This document shows positions 1 to 8,856 of a stretch of DNA of 64,000 nucleotides, piece after piece. A program made the translations under genes and the position numbers. The DNA lies in assembly GCA_963678075.2 (NCBI GenBank), contig CAXXPK010000003.1, positions 124,001 through 188,000 of the forward strand. The letters run 5' to 3'. Positions within the stretch are counted from its first letter, which is position 1. Each line of letters begins with the position of its first letter. This stretch comes from Oleispirillum sp963678075. Lineage in GTDB: Bacteria > Pseudomonadota > Alphaproteobacteria > Rhodospirillales > Rhodospirillaceae. Below the pieces are notes generated by a model. The model did no database searches, was not told the origin of the DNA, and saw only the letters and a program-made list of their open reading frames with translations.

Positions 1-327
1 GGTCACCAGCCTGGCGCCCTGTTCCCGGCAGATCGCGGCGATGGTTTCGCGGGCGGTTTCGGCGTCGGCGCAGAAATGCACCTGCGCGCCACGGGCGGTG
101 GCGGCGGCCTCGAACGCCTCCAGATAGGCATCCAGGTTTTCCAGGGCATGGCGTTTGATCGCCTCCCCCGCCATGCGCAGGGTTTCGATACTCTGGCACC
201 GCGGCAACGGCGCGGGCACGGCTGCCGCGAAAAGTGGTGCGTACGTTCAAAAGCGCCGCCTGCAATTTGTCGTTGGCCAGCGCGGCGCGGGCGTTCGTGG
301 GGAAATCGCGGCTGTGCAATGGGGTCA
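1..327 (-). pseudogene. lutB: LutB-like iron-sulfur protein, 5' part, frameshifted
   Basis: N-terminal end of a LutB/YkgF-type protein of the LutABC lactate-utilisation complex; the rest lies beyond the left edge. The ATG at 327 overlaps the TGA of the upstream lutA (ATGA). The start reads MTPLHSRDFPTNARAAL, typical of LutB N-termini. The family-like continuation (LRMAGEAIKRHALENLDAYL, then a stretch ending near GARLVT) sits in a different frame, so there is an indel at about 185-200. The [4Fe-4S] cysteine motifs would lie outside the window. Identity is inferred from the pairing with lutA and the recalled family N-terminus. The frameshift is directly visible. Confidence 0.6.
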
Positions 328-1103
328 TTTTTTCGGCTCCGCGATGCCTGGCGCCGACAGATCGCCCGCCAGAACCTCGGCGACGTGTCGCACCTCCATG
401 TCCGATCCCAGGCGACGCAGCCGCCCGGCGATGTTGAGCAGACAACCCAGGTCTCCGGCCAGCAACATGTCGGCGCCGGTGGCGATCGCGGCCTCGGCTT
501 TTTCCCCGGCCCTGCGGCCCGAGATGTTGGGGCTCTTGACGCAGAAGGCGCCGCCGAAGCCGCAGCATTCCTCGGCGCCGTCGATTTCGTGCAAGCTTAG
601 CCCGGCGACCGCGTCAAGCAGGCGGCGCGGTTGTTCCACCATGCCCAGTTCGCGGCGGCAGGAACAGCTGTCATGATAGGTGACGTTGGCGTTCGGGTGG
701 GTGGTGGGGGGGGAGATCTTCAGAGCGTCGGTCAGGAACGCCGTCAGTTCGAAGGTTTTCTCGGCCAGGGCGCGGGCGCGGTCCGCCCAGGCCGGGTCGT
801 TGGCGAAGAGGTGGGGGTAATCCCGGCGCAGGACCCGGAGGGGACCACCACCGCGTCGAAGGGCTCGAATTCGGCGATCACCCGCCGCGCCAGCCGTTTC
901 GCGCCGTCGCGGTCACCGGAGTTGAAGGCGGGTTGGCCGCAACAGGTCTGCCCCGGCGGCACCGTCACCGTCAGGCCCGCGTCCCCCAACAGTTTCAGAG
1001 TTGCGAAGCCGTCCGCGGGACGCATGGTCTCGACGAGGCAGGAGGCGAACAGGGCGACGTGGAGCGGCGGGGAGGAGGTAACGGAGGGAATGGGATGGGG
1101 CAT
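325..1103 (-). pseudogene. lutA: LutA/LldE-like CCG-domain protein, frameshifted
   Basis: Fe-S oxidoreductase subunit of the LutABC (lactate oxidation) type with two CCG cysteine-rich domains. The first half (ATG at 1103: LHVALFASCLVETMRP, then TCCGQPAFNSGDRDGAKRLARR and VVVPSGSCAG) and the second half (DYPHLFAND onward, GAEECCGFGGAFCVK) are in different frames, meeting at about 828-834. The family usually has several more residues between GSCAG and the YPHLF block, so a short deletion, not one indel, probably caused the shift. It follows mltA by a few bases and overlaps lutB by ATGA, so all were probably one operon. As read, the protein stops early and would be inactive. Confidence 0.7.
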
Positions 1104-1108
1104 CGCAA

Positions 1109-2275
1109 TCACGATTTTGGGGCGGGGATCAGCACGAAGTAGCGACCGGCGCTTTTCATCCGTCCGGCCTTGGCGAGGGCGGGTTCGCCCGCCCCCCAAA
1201 AGAAGTCGCCGCGTACCGCGCCCTTGATCGCGCTGCCGATGTCCTGCGCGACTATCAGGCGGTTGAGGGCGCCGCCGTCGGGATCCACGGTTTCCAGCCA
1301 GACCGGCGCGCCAAGCGGCACCACCGTCGGGTCCGCCGCCATGCTGCGGGCGGGGGTCAGCGGCACCCCCATCGCGCCCACCGGGCCTTCGCCGTCGATC
1401 AGGCGGAAGAAGATATAGCGGGGATTTTCCTGCATCAGGCGCTCCGCCTGGCGCGGATATGCGTGCAACCAGGCGCGGATTTCCGGCATCGAGGTCTTGC
1501 CCGGTTCGACCAGCTTGGCGTCCAGCAGAATGCGCCCCAGACCCTTGAACGGGCGGCCGTTGTTGCCGCCATAGCCGATTCGGAAACGCCGCCCATCGGG
1601 AAGCTGGACTTGCGACGAGCCTTGGATTTGGGCGACGTGCAGGTCTACCGAATCGTTCACCCAGAACAAGACCGGCGCGACTTTGGCAATGCCGCCGGAT
1701 TCGATTTCGGCGCGGGTCGGATAGGGTTCGACGCGACCGTTCTTCAGGCGGCCGGTGACTTTTCGTCCGTCCTGTTGGCGTTCCACCAGGTCGATCGGGC
1801 GGCCATAAACCGGATAGGGGAAATACGGCGACGAGAACATCGAGCCGTTCAATTCGGCTTCGTAATAACCCGTGAAAAGACCCTCCGCCGCGCCGTTCGT
1901 CGCGGTGACGCGGTAGGGAACGAAGGCCTTGGCCAAGGCTCGTCGCGCGTCGTCGGCGGCGGCCTGTTTCGGCAGGGCGGCGCAGGCGCGTTGCCAGTCT
2001 GCGGCGGGCCGGGCCAACGGGCCCACGCCGATCACCAGATCCGGCGGCTTGCGGTTGAGGCTGGCGCAGGATCGGGCCAGCGCGGGCAGCGTCTGTTCGG
2101 TGGCGTCGGAGTCCCAGCCGGAGAGCGCGTCGAAGCTCACCGCCTCGACGGTGAAGCCAGCCGGAACCTCGGGCGGAGGAAAGGATTCTCCGCCGGCGCA
2201 GGCGGCCAGCAACAGGGCCGACAGCAGCCCAAGGCCGTGTCCGACCCCCCGGTGCGTGGGTTCAGGCTTCGACAC
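1109..2275 (-). CDS. mltA: membrane-bound lytic murein transglycosylase A
   Basis: 388-residue lipoprotein that cleaves the glycan strands of peptidoglycan with formation of 1,6-anhydro ends, anchored to the outer membrane. The N-terminus has a signal peptide ending in the lipobox LLAAC (about residues 22-26). The MltA core follows: TGYYEAEL, DSVDLHVAQIQGSSQVQL, and the C-terminal 3D-type block QDIGSAIKGAVRGDFFWGAG, which carries the catalytic aspartate. Start is GTG at 2275, overlapping the 3' end of tim44 by 14 bases, so translation is probably coupled. Full length for the family. lutA begins six bases after its stop codon. Confidence 0.92.
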   Translation of the reverse strand: MSKPEPTHRGVGHGLGLLSALLLAACAGGESFPPPEVPAGFTVEAVSFDALSGWDSDATEQTLPALARSCASLNRKPPDLVIGVGPLARPAADWQRACAALPKQAAADDARRALAKAFVPYRVTATNGAAEGLFTGYYEAELNGSMFSSPYFPYPVYGRPIDLVERQQDGRKVTGRLKNGRVEPYPTRAEIESGGIAKVAPVLFWVNDSVDLHVAQIQGSSQVQLPDGRRFRIGYGGNNGRPFKGLGRILLDAKLVEPGKTSMPEIRAWLHAYPRQAERLMQENPRYIFFRLIDGEGPVGAMGVPLTPARSMAADPTVVPLGAPVWLETVDPDGGALNRLIVAQDIGSAIKGAVRGDFFWGAGEPALAKAGRMKSAGRYFVLIPAPKS

Positions 2276-2954
2276 TGCGGGTGACCATCAGCTTCCAATT
2301 GGGGTCGGCGGCACGGACGTCGCGGGCAAAGGTCCAGATATCGGTCAGGATGGCGATAAAGTTGGGATCGCCGTCCACCACCGTGCCGTCGGCGCCGCGC
2401 ACGACGTTGACCTGTTCGGTGACGAATTCCACCGAGAGCACGGCGTCGCGGCCTTTCATCCCGGCCTCGACGATGGTTGTCTTCTTGATCGCGACGACCT
2501 GGGTCCCAGCTTTTTCTCCGGCGGTCTCGCGCGCTTGCACCGCCGCCGCGAAGTTGGCGAAGACCTCGGCTCCCAGATAGGGGCGGATATCTTCCAACCG
2601 GCCTTCGGCGAAGGCGCAGACGATCATCTCGAAGGCGGTGCCGGCCCCGGCCAGGAAGTCCTCGACCGAAAAATTGGGATCGGCGGTTTCGATCTGTACC
2701 AAGTCCGACGCTAGCCCCGGTTCCGCGATCGGCAGCGCCGTCGTGGCGGCCGCGTGGTCGTCGGCCTCGGGCTGGCGCGCCTTGGTCAGATCGACGACGT
2801 TGTCGCGGTCCGGTTCCGGCTTGCGTCGCGCCAGTTCGTCGGGGGTTTGTTCGTAACCGCCGCGCTTTCCAAGAACATTGCGCAGTCGATACACCAGAAA
2901 TCCGGCGATCAGGGCCAGAAAAATCAGGTCGAGAATTTGGAAGTTGCCGCCCAT
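2262..2954 (-). CDS. Tim44-like (TimA) domain protein
   Basis: 230-residue protein with one N-terminal membrane segment (ILDLIFLALIAGFLVYRL, residues 6-23), a charged low-complexity stretch, and a C-terminal Tim44-like fold (roughly residues 85-230, starting near DPNFSVEDFLAGAGTAFEMI). Alphaproteobacterial homologues (TimA) are inner-membrane anchored and related to the mitochondrial import motor adaptor Tim44; their exact role is not settled. The start is placed at 2954 because the membrane segment follows immediately; a longer reading to 3041 has no family support. It is divergent from fxsA across 163 bases and leads a tim44-mltA-lutA-lutB transcription unit. Confidence 0.85.
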   Translation of the reverse strand: MGGNFQILDLIFLALIAGFLVYRLRNVLGKRGGYEQTPDELARRKPEPDRDNVVDLTKARQPEADDHAAATTALPIAEPGLASDLVQIETADPNFSVEDFLAGAGTAFEMIVCAFAEGRLEDIRPYLGAEVFANFAAAVQARETAGEKAGTQVVAIKKTTIVEAGMKGRDAVLSVEFVTEQVNVVRGADGTVVDGDPNFIAILTDIWTFARDVRAADPNWKLMVTRSVEA

Positions 2955-3117
2955 CGTCGAGTCCAGGCCTTGTGCTGCGGTGGATGCAAACGCTTCCGGA
3001 GGGGGAGGAACACATGGACGGGCGCCGCCGAAATCGTCCATGATTGGCGACCGTCGCCATCGCCGAACCCGTTCTCCGTCTTCGAGAAATTAAGCGGTCT
3101 GACAGGAAAGAACAAGT

Positions 3118-3576
3118 ATGCCGTTCCCGCCCGCCCTTTTGCTGTTGGCCTTTCCCCTGCTGGAACTGGTGGGGTTGATCGCCGCCGGGCAGGCATTCGG
3201 CGCGCTGCCGGTTCTGGCTTGGGTGTTCGCCTCCGCCGCGATCGGCGTCTTCATCCTGTGCGTCGCCGGATGGACCACCGCGCGCGGCGTGCAGGCGGCG
3301 ATGCTGCGGGGCGAAGTGCCCTTGGCTGATATGTTGTCCGGCGCGGCGCTGTCGATGGCCGCGATTCTGTTGATTGTGCCTGGCTTTATCACCGACGTGC
3401 TGGGGCTGTTGTTGTTGATCGGGCCGTTGCGTCGGGGTCTGGACGCGGTCCTTTCCGGTCGTGCCGCGCCGCCGCCGTCGGCCAGTGGCGGCACGACGAT
3501 CATCGAAGGCGAGTTCAGCGTCGTCGCCGATCCGCCGCCCGCCGATCCCTTGCCGCCGCCGGATCGTTCCGCCTGA
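3118..3576 (+). CDS. fxsA: FxsA family membrane protein
   Basis: 152-residue inner-membrane protein of the FxsA family. E. coli FxsA alleviates exclusion of phage T7 by the F plasmid; its normal role is unclear. Three hydrophobic segments are visible: LLLLAFPLLELVGLIAAGQA, LPVLAWVFASAAIGVFILC, and AAILLIVPGFITDVLGLLLL. The PGFITDVLGLLLLI block is the family signature. The C-terminus is soluble, proline-rich and weakly conserved. An AGGA Shine-Dalgarno sits just upstream of the ATG. It lies upstream of secB and divergent from tim44, the usual arrangement in related alphaproteobacteria. Confidence 0.88.
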   Translation: MPFPPALLLLAFPLLELVGLIAAGQAFGALPVLAWVFASAAIGVFILCVAGWTTARGVQAAMLRGEVPLADMLSGAALSMAAILLIVPGFITDVLGLLLLIGPLRRGLDAVLSGRAAPPPSASGGTTIIEGEFSVVADPPPADPLPPPDRSA

Positions 3577-3661
3577 TCGCGACGGGATTCTTTTGACCTG
3601 TCCCGGTGCTTTCGGGTACGAAAAGCGCGAAGCCTTTTTCCTCCACCGGAGACGATTCATC

Positions 3662-4138
3662 ATGACCGATCAACCGGCCGCCCAGGGCGCCGAAGCCACC
3701 ACCCCGACCGCGCCGCTGACGATCAACGGCCAGTTCATCAAGGATCTTTCCTTCGAAGCGCCGCATGTGCCGGAAATCTTCGCCGACATGGCGAACGGCA
3801 ATGCGCCCGAGATTGGCATCTCGGTCGATGTCAAGGCGTCGCAGCTGCATGCCAACATGTTCGAGGTGGACCTGAGCCTGAATATCGAGGCGAAGACCGC
3901 CGACAAGGTCGCCTTTCTGGTCGAGCTTTTGTTCAGCGGCGTGGTGACGGTCAATGTTCCCGAGGAGCATCTGAAGCCGATGCTGTTCATCGAGGTGCCG
4001 CGTCATCTGTTCCCGTTCGCCCGGGCCATTGTCGCCGGGGTTACCCGCGATGCCGGTTTCCCGCCGCTGATGGTGGCGCCGATCGATTTTGTCGAGATGT
4101 ACCAGCAGCGCATGGTCCCCGACGAGGCCGAGGCGTAA
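3662..4138 (+). CDS. secB: protein-export chaperone SecB
   Basis: 158-residue tetrameric chaperone that keeps preproteins unfolded and delivers them to SecA. Core motifs are present: the first strand INGQFIKDLSFEAPHVPEIF, VDLSLNIEAKT, VAFLVELLFSGVVTV, then FPFARAIVAGVTRDAGFPPLMVAPIDF, which forms the substrate groove and SecA contact region. The C-terminus (MYQQRMVPDEAEA) is acidic and short, as in other alphaproteobacteria. The ATG at 3662 has a GGAGACG Shine-Dalgarno 9 bases upstream. A longer in-frame reading from 3461 overlaps fxsA and is not supported. Confidence 0.96.
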   Translation: MTDQPAAQGAEATTPTAPLTINGQFIKDLSFEAPHVPEIFADMANGNAPEIGISVDVKASQLHANMFEVDLSLNIEAKTADKVAFLVELLFSGVVTVNVPEEHLKPMLFIEVPRHLFPFARAIVAGVTRDAGFPPLMVAPIDFVEMYQQRMVPDEAEA

Positions 4139-4167
4139 GCCGGACGGATAACTTCTTTGTCTCCGAC

Positions 4168-4198
4168 TCTCCCGCCGCGATTCCCGCGCGGCGGGAGA
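4168..4198. terminator. stem-loop after secB
   Basis: Arms TCTCCCGCCGCG and CGCGGCGGGAGA form a strong GC hairpin 30 bases after the secB stop. No clear T tract follows on either strand, so it may act as a mRNA 3' end stabiliser or a weak terminator. Confidence 0.5.
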
Positions 4199-4328
4199 CT
4201 GTCCGTCGGCGTGGCATATCCGCCACGACTCAGGGGGATCGTGTGGAAAATCCCTTTCGGAGCCTTGCCTGGGGCGCGAGAGGGCGTAGAGTCACATGAA
4301 CTCACGACCCAATCTGGAGATCAAGATC

Positions 4329-5345
4329 ATGCGCTCCCTTTCGATGCTTGTTGCCGCAGGACTGGCGCTTACAGTCCCGACCGCCGCCAGGGCGGAATGG
4401 TATGTTGCCGCCGACGGCGGCGTGTCGTGGATGCAGGACCAGGACGTCTCCTTCCCGAGAGCGTCTTATACCGCCGAGAACGAGATCGGCCCGGTTTTCC
4501 TGGGCGCGGTCGGCTATTCCTTCGGCGCGATCAAGGCCGAGGGTGAACTTGGCCTTCGCCTCAACGATGTCGATAAGCTGAAGGGCCTGAGTGGCAGCTT
4601 CGGGAGCTCCACCGACGCCTACAGCGTGATGGGCAACGCCATCTACGACTTCAACGCCTCTGGGCGTTGGCATCCGTTCGTCGGCCTGGGTGTCGGCGCC
4701 GCCTATCTTGATATTGACAAGGTCACCCGCAATGGGGCCACTGTCTATTCCGGCAACAGCTGGGAACTCGCCTATCAGGGTTTCGCCGGCCTCTCCTATG
4801 ACCTTGACGAGAACTGGTCGCTGAAGGGTCAGTACCGCTATTTCGCCACCACCGATGCCGAGGTGAAGACCGCAGCGGGTGTCAAGGGCGATGCGGAATA
4901 TGGCAACCATTCGATCCTGATCGGCCTGACCTATCGCTTCGGCGCGCCGGTGGCGAGCAAGGTCGCTGCGGCGGCGCCGACTCCGGCGCTGTTCCCGGCA
5001 AAGCCGGCCCCGGTAGATCAGAACTATCTGGTGTTCTTCGACTTCGACAATGCGAACCTGACGCCGGAGGCGCGGGCCCTGGTCGTGAAGGCGGCGGACT
5101 CGTTCAAAGTGGGCGGGAAGCCGCGGGTCGACCTGACCGGTCACGCCGACCGCGCCGGTTCGGACGCCTATAACATGAAGCTGTCGAAGCGCCGTGCCGA
5201 GTCCGTGAAGGCGGCCTTGATCGCTCAGGGCATTCTGGCCAACCAGATTACCGTGACCGCCAAGGGTGAAAGCGCGCCGCTGATGCCGACCCCCGATGGC
5301 GTGCGCGAGCCGCAAAACCGCCGCGTGGAAATCGTTCTTCCGTAG
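4329..5345 (+). CDS. outer-membrane beta-barrel protein with OmpA C-terminal domain
   Basis: 338-residue outer-membrane protein. A signal peptide ends at TAARA before EWYVAADGG. An eight-strand barrel of the OmpA type (residues about 22-205, e.g. YSVMGNAIYDF, WHPFVGLGVGAAY, WSLKGQYRYFATTD, NHSILIGLTYRFG) follows, then an Ala/Pro-rich linker and a peptidoglycan-binding OmpA-C domain (YLVFFDFDNANLTPEA, VDLTGHADRAGSDAYNMKLS, RRAESVKAALIAQG, EPQNRRVEI). The start at 4329 is preferred over the upstream ATG at 4296 because GGAGA lies 8 bases upstream and the signal peptide begins there. It probably ties the outer membrane to murein. Confidence 0.9.
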   Translation: MRSLSMLVAAGLALTVPTAARAEWYVAADGGVSWMQDQDVSFPRASYTAENEIGPVFLGAVGYSFGAIKAEGELGLRLNDVDKLKGLSGSFGSSTDAYSVMGNAIYDFNASGRWHPFVGLGVGAAYLDIDKVTRNGATVYSGNSWELAYQGFAGLSYDLDENWSLKGQYRYFATTDAEVKTAAGVKGDAEYGNHSILIGLTYRFGAPVASKVAAAAPTPALFPAKPAPVDQNYLVFFDFDNANLTPEARALVVKAADSFKVGGKPRVDLTGHADRAGSDAYNMKLSKRRAESVKAALIAQGILANQITVTAKGESAPLMPTPDGVREPQNRRVEIVLP

Positions 5346-5812
5346 AACGAAGCACGGGCGCAGGATTCCGCCGGGGCGGGCTCATGCATCGCGGCGAAAT
5401 GCGGCAAGGCGTCCGGACGGGAGGACAGCACCTCGTCAAACAGGGACAGATGCTGCTGGCAGTATTCGGCGGAATTTTGCGCGCGTAGCGAAATGTCGTT
5501 GGCGGTGCGGGTGATGAAGCGGTCGAACTGGGTTTCCGTCCGCGCCATGCCGGTACGACCAAGCGCGGCGCGCAAGGACTTTGCGTTAGATGACAGGGAT
5601 GCGCCGAATTTCGAGACGTAGCTGTTGTAACGGTTGCGGAAGCCCCAGGCGGGATCGTTGCACTTCAGCGCCGCCACCTGCAGGCGGAGGTGTAGTTGCC
5701 GAATCTGGACGGTGGTGGTCTCGTCGGGGTTGAAACAGGCCGAAGCGGCCGCCGCCGGAGAGGCGGACAACCCCAAGACACCGCACAAAATCAGGGTGTT
5801 CAGTCTCAGCAT
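5225..5812 (-). CDS. small secreted protein of unknown function
   Basis: Not recognised. From the ATG at 5812 it begins with a good signal peptide (MLRLNTLILCGVLGLSASPAAAAS), followed by a mostly helical region with three or four cysteines (SACFNPDE, ALKCNDPAWGFRNRY, AEYCQQHLSLFDEV). The natural end appears to be near 5345: beyond HEPAPAESCARASF the frame runs on antisense through the last 120 bases of the OmpA gene before a stop at 5225, and that tail is arginine-rich shadow-like sequence. Either the original stop was lost or the two genes truly overlap tail to tail. Confidence 0.6.
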   Translation of the reverse strand: MLRLNTLILCGVLGLSASPAAAASACFNPDETTTVQIRQLHLRLQVAALKCNDPAWGFRNRYNSYVSKFGASLSSNAKSLRAALGRTGMARTETQFDRFITRTANDISLRAQNSAEYCQQHLSLFDEVLSSRPDALPHFAAMHEPAPAESCARASFYGRTISTRRFCGSRTPSGVGISGALSPLAVTVIWLARMP

Positions 5813-5925
5813 CGGGAACTCCACACTGCGACAGAGGGCAGTGTGACCCGGTCTTGCGCCGGGATCAACACCGGTGATGAATCGCACAGAGAAAAAGCGT
5901 GTGGGCGGAGCCCGCCGGGGTCTTC

Positions 5926-6408
5926 CTATCGGGCGTAGCAATAAGCGCAGCCGAAGCCGCAGCTGGCGAAACGGCCGATATCGCGGGACTGGGCGCAGCG
6001 GCAAGTGGGGCGGTGGGGTTTTGCCTTGGCGGCGATGGGTTTTCCGGCGATGCGGGAGAGTCGGTCCGGGTCGATGCAGGCGGCGTCCGCCACGCCGTCA
6101 ATCAGCAGATGGGGTTGCGCGCACAGGCTGAGTTTCATCCCGCGCGTCGCCGCCATCGCGGCGATGCCGTCGAAGCGTTCGGCGTGACTTTCCCAAGGGG
6201 TGGCGGCGTATTGCACGACGAAGGGCACGCCGTACGCCGCGACCCGGTCCAGACAGCCGAGGAATGGCGCGATCCAGCGGGTCCAAAAGACGATGCCATC
6301 GACCTCGGCCGGTCTAAGCCCGACGCGGAACGGCTTGCGGTTGTAGGGGTTGTCCACCAGGGCGAAGAAAGCCGGAATGTCGGTGCGGTAGCTGGCGGAA
6401 AAGATCAT
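5926..6408 (-). pseudogene. DUF1848 family protein, internally shortened
   Basis: Starts as a DUF1848 protein (MIFSASYRTDIPAFFA, NPYNRKPFRVGLRPAEVDGIVFWTR, FVVQYA) and ends with the family's cysteine-rich tail (CRCAQSRDIGRFASCGFGCAYCYAR). At 160 residues it is only about half the usual length: much of the middle between the FVVQY strand and the C-terminal block is missing, and the N-terminal helix between IPAF and NPYN is shortened. The reading frame is kept, so the losses look like in-frame deletions. IS copy 1 ends nine bases before the start codon, so native upstream signals are lost. The function of the family is unknown; the tail suggests an Fe-S site. Confidence 0.65.
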
Positions 6409-6416
6409 CCGCCCAG

Positions 6417-7260
6417 GCTCAGGACTCATTAAGGTTCGATCCAGAAGAGGAGGAGTACCGCGATGATGACGGCGGCAAAGAAGATATCCGCGCATCGGTC
6501 ATATCGAGTGTGGATACGCCGCCAATCCTTGAGGCGAGCGAAGAGGTTCTCGATCCTATGACGCTGGCGATAGAGGGTTTTGTCGTAAGCGTACTGGGTT
6601 TTGCGATGACGCATTGGCGGGATGCATGTAGCGATCTCTCGCTGTGTCAAAGCCTCTCGAAGGGGATCACCGTTATAGCCCTTGTCGGCGATCAGGACGT
6701 TGGCCTTGGGAAATAGGTCGAGCAACAGCATCGCGCCTTTGTGATCGCTCATTTGCCCCTCGCTGAGCAGCAGGATGAGGGGCCTTCCTTGTCCGTCGCA
6801 AATCGCATGAAGCTTGGAGTTCAGCCCGCCTTTTGTGCGTCCGATACATCGGGGAAGAGCCCCTTTTTATAGAGGCTCGCGGCGGTCCGATGAGCTTTCA
6901 GGTGGGTTGCATCGATCATCAACCGGTCTGGAGGGCCAGCCTCTCCCGTCAAGGCCGCGAAGATCCGGCTGAACACCCCAAGTCGGCTCCAGCGAACGAA
7001 ACGATTATAGAGGGTTTTGTGGGGGCCATAGACAGGTGGTGCATTTCGCCACCGTAAGCCGTTGCGGATCACATGAACGATGCCGCTGATCACTCGCCGA
7101 TCATCAACCTGCGGCACGCCATGCGATAGCGGGAAATGCGGCTCGATCTTCGCCAGCTGCCTCTCTGACAACCAAAACAGATCACTCATGGATGGGGTCC
7201 TCCCTCCCATGAGTGAATCAGCCGCCGATCTGCCTGACAATAATTTAATGGGTCCTGAAC
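6417..7260 (-). mobile_element. IS5-family (IS427-like) insertion sequence, copy 1
   Basis: 844-bp element with imperfect terminal inverted repeats beginning GCTCAGGACTCATTAA on the left and ending TTAATGGGTCCTGAAC on the right; the right end has a G-to-A change relative to the other copies. One transposase is encoded in two overlapping frames on the minus strand. The left flank is CCAG and the right flank CTAA, so there is no matching target duplication. Copy 4 shows that the target is CTAG. The mismatch suggests that one or both flanks were rearranged after insertion. Confidence 0.9.
6429..7189 (-). CDS. IS5-family transposase, two frames joined by -1 frameshift (copy 1)
   Basis: First frame from the ATG at 7189 (MSDLFWLSERQLAKIEPHFP) carries the DUF4096-type N-terminus and the first catalytic Asp (RLMIDATHLKAH), ending at a TGA at 6821. 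The second frame carries the second Asp (VLIADKGYNGDP) and the Glu region (YRQRHRIENLFARLKDWRRI), ending at 6429. The frames overlap at a CAAAAGG stretch (about 6829-6835), a plausible -1 slippage site as in other IS427-group elements. Both frames look intact, so this copy may be active apart from its mutated right end. Confidence 0.85.
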
Positions 7261-7455
7261 CTAATGCGTTTCATCTAAGGAAGGGGAAAGTCGGAGGTTT
7301 CCGAGACGAACTACCGCCTGACCTTGTTTCCGCACCAGAGAAGCGGGTGAAAGCGGATATGCCTCCTCTTTTTGGATATTATTAAAAAGTGGATGCAGCA
7401 AAGGCCGAGCCAGAGAGACGGGGTTGATGCCGGGTTTGGCTGGAGGGGGGAAATC

Positions 7456-8535
7456 GTGCCTGATAGGGCCAGGACAAACGCCTTGCAGTGCATTCCCCGC
7501 ACGGAGATTGCCGCTGCGGAATGGGATGCCCTGATTCGCACTTCACCCGACGGCTGGGCGTTCTCGCTCTTCGGTTGGCAGGGCCTGATCCTGGCGGTGA
7601 GCGAATGGGGCCTGCGGAAAATGAGCTTCGGCCTGCGCGAAAACGGCCGCTTGGTCGCCGTGGGGCCCCCAATAGCCGCCGCATTTCTTCGTCCGGTTGG
7701 GGAGGGAGCGGTCCGGTACTCGACGGATCGCTGAGTTCGGCGGCGCGCGCGCGCCTTCTCAAAACGACGATTGGGCATTGTCTTGACCTTGGGCGGCAGT
7801 TGTGGGTCTGAAGCCTTCGACTTCTCCCTTTCCCCGGTCACCCGCGCCTCAATCGCTGCAGCTTGGGGGGTCAATCCCTTCGCTGTCCACGGATTCGAGG
7901 ACGAGGCGGGGCTGTCGCAGGTGATCGATCTGAGCCAGTCGGAAGATCGTTTGTGGGCCGCCCTTTCCTATGATGCACGCCGCCAAGTTCGTCTGGCGCG
8001 GCAACGGGGCTACGCTGTCGAGCGCCTGAACTGGGCGGAATACCTCGACCGGTACTATAATCTGCACTGCGCCACCTATCGGCGGACCGGCGTGCCGCCG
8101 CATCCCCGCGCCTATTTCGCGGGGATCGCCGCAATCACCGCCCGCTCCGACAACTCGGTGCTGTGGGGCGTGCGCGATTCCTCGGGTCGGGTCGTCGCCT
8201 TTCACAACTCCGTTTGGTTCGGCGAAGGCGGCTATTACCACACCGGCTGCTCGGAAGACGGCGCCAATGATGGCGGGGCCAGCTATCTGTTGTTCTGGGA
8301 GGTATTGCTGGGGGCCAAGGCAGCAGGCCTGCGCTGGTACGACTGTGGCGCGATCTTCCCAAACGCGACGGACAAGAAACAACGCGGACTCACCACGTTC
8401 AAGGGCAAGTTTGGTGGCGCGCCGCACCGCCTATTCCGGGTGGCGGTGGCCCTGTCCCCGCAGCAGGCCGATGCCCCGCCTTCCCGGCTGGCATCCCGGC
8501 TGAAACGCTCCCTGCTGAGAGGCCTTTCCCGATGA
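7456..8535 (+). pseudogene. FemAB/GNAT-like acyltransferase, two frameshifts
   Basis: Resembles the FemAB / BioF2-like GNAT proteins of polysaccharide clusters, which transfer aminoacyl or acyl groups to cell-surface sugars. The coding sequence passes through three frames: VPDRARTNAL to LVAVGP (from GTG 7456), then ISSSGWGGSGPVLDGS to LGRQL, then EAFDFSLSPVTRASIAAAWG to the stop at 8535. Shifts fall near 7670 and 7800. The C-terminal GNAT half (ALSYDARRQVRLARQRG, YYHTGCSED, YDCGAIFPNATDKKQRGLTTFKGKFGG) is well preserved. The GTG is chosen for its strong GGAGGGGGG ribosome-binding site. It overlaps the next gene by four bases. Confidence 0.7.
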
Positions 8536-8856
8536 CGCCGCAAAATTCCAGCGACGCGAAACCCCCGGCCTCCGCCTCGCTCAAGGAACGGATCCACGAG
8601 GCCTATGAATCCGGCGCCATCTACAAGGTGGAAACCATCTGTCGAACGCCGGACGGGACAAAAAAGGAATAGTCGATCGGTTGCTGGAGGACAAGCTCTC
8701 CACTATCCGCCGCCACGTGCAAGAAGGCCCGATGCTCGACCTTTGCTGTGCCACGGGTGAACATCTGTTCGCCCTGGCCGACCGGACGGAGGAAGGCATT
8801 GGCATCGATTTCAGTCGACCCTTCATCCAGAAAGCGCAGGAGGAGGCCGCTCGCCG
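8532..8856 (+). pseudogene. SAM-dependent methyltransferase, frameshifted and truncated
   Basis: N-terminal part of a class I methyltransferase. The ATG at 8532 overlaps the stop of the preceding pseudogene. The first frame (MTPQNSSDAKPPASASLKER...RTPDGTKKE) stops at 8670, just after an A6 run (8660-8665). The next frame continues with GIVDRLLEDKL and the SAM-binding motif I MLDLCCATGEHLFALA, then GIGIDFSRPFIQKAQEEAARRGL. Homology stops at about 8856, where sulfotransferase sequence in another frame takes over. The homopolymer makes either slippage mutation or sequencing error possible for the first lesion; the fusion is a real loss of the C-terminal half. Confidence 0.65.

Noticed and set aside
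6821..7189. Frame break within the IS transposases as a pseudogene mark
   Set aside because: The same break occurs in independent copies and lies at a CAAAAGG slippage site, matching the programmed -1 frameshift of IS427-group elements.
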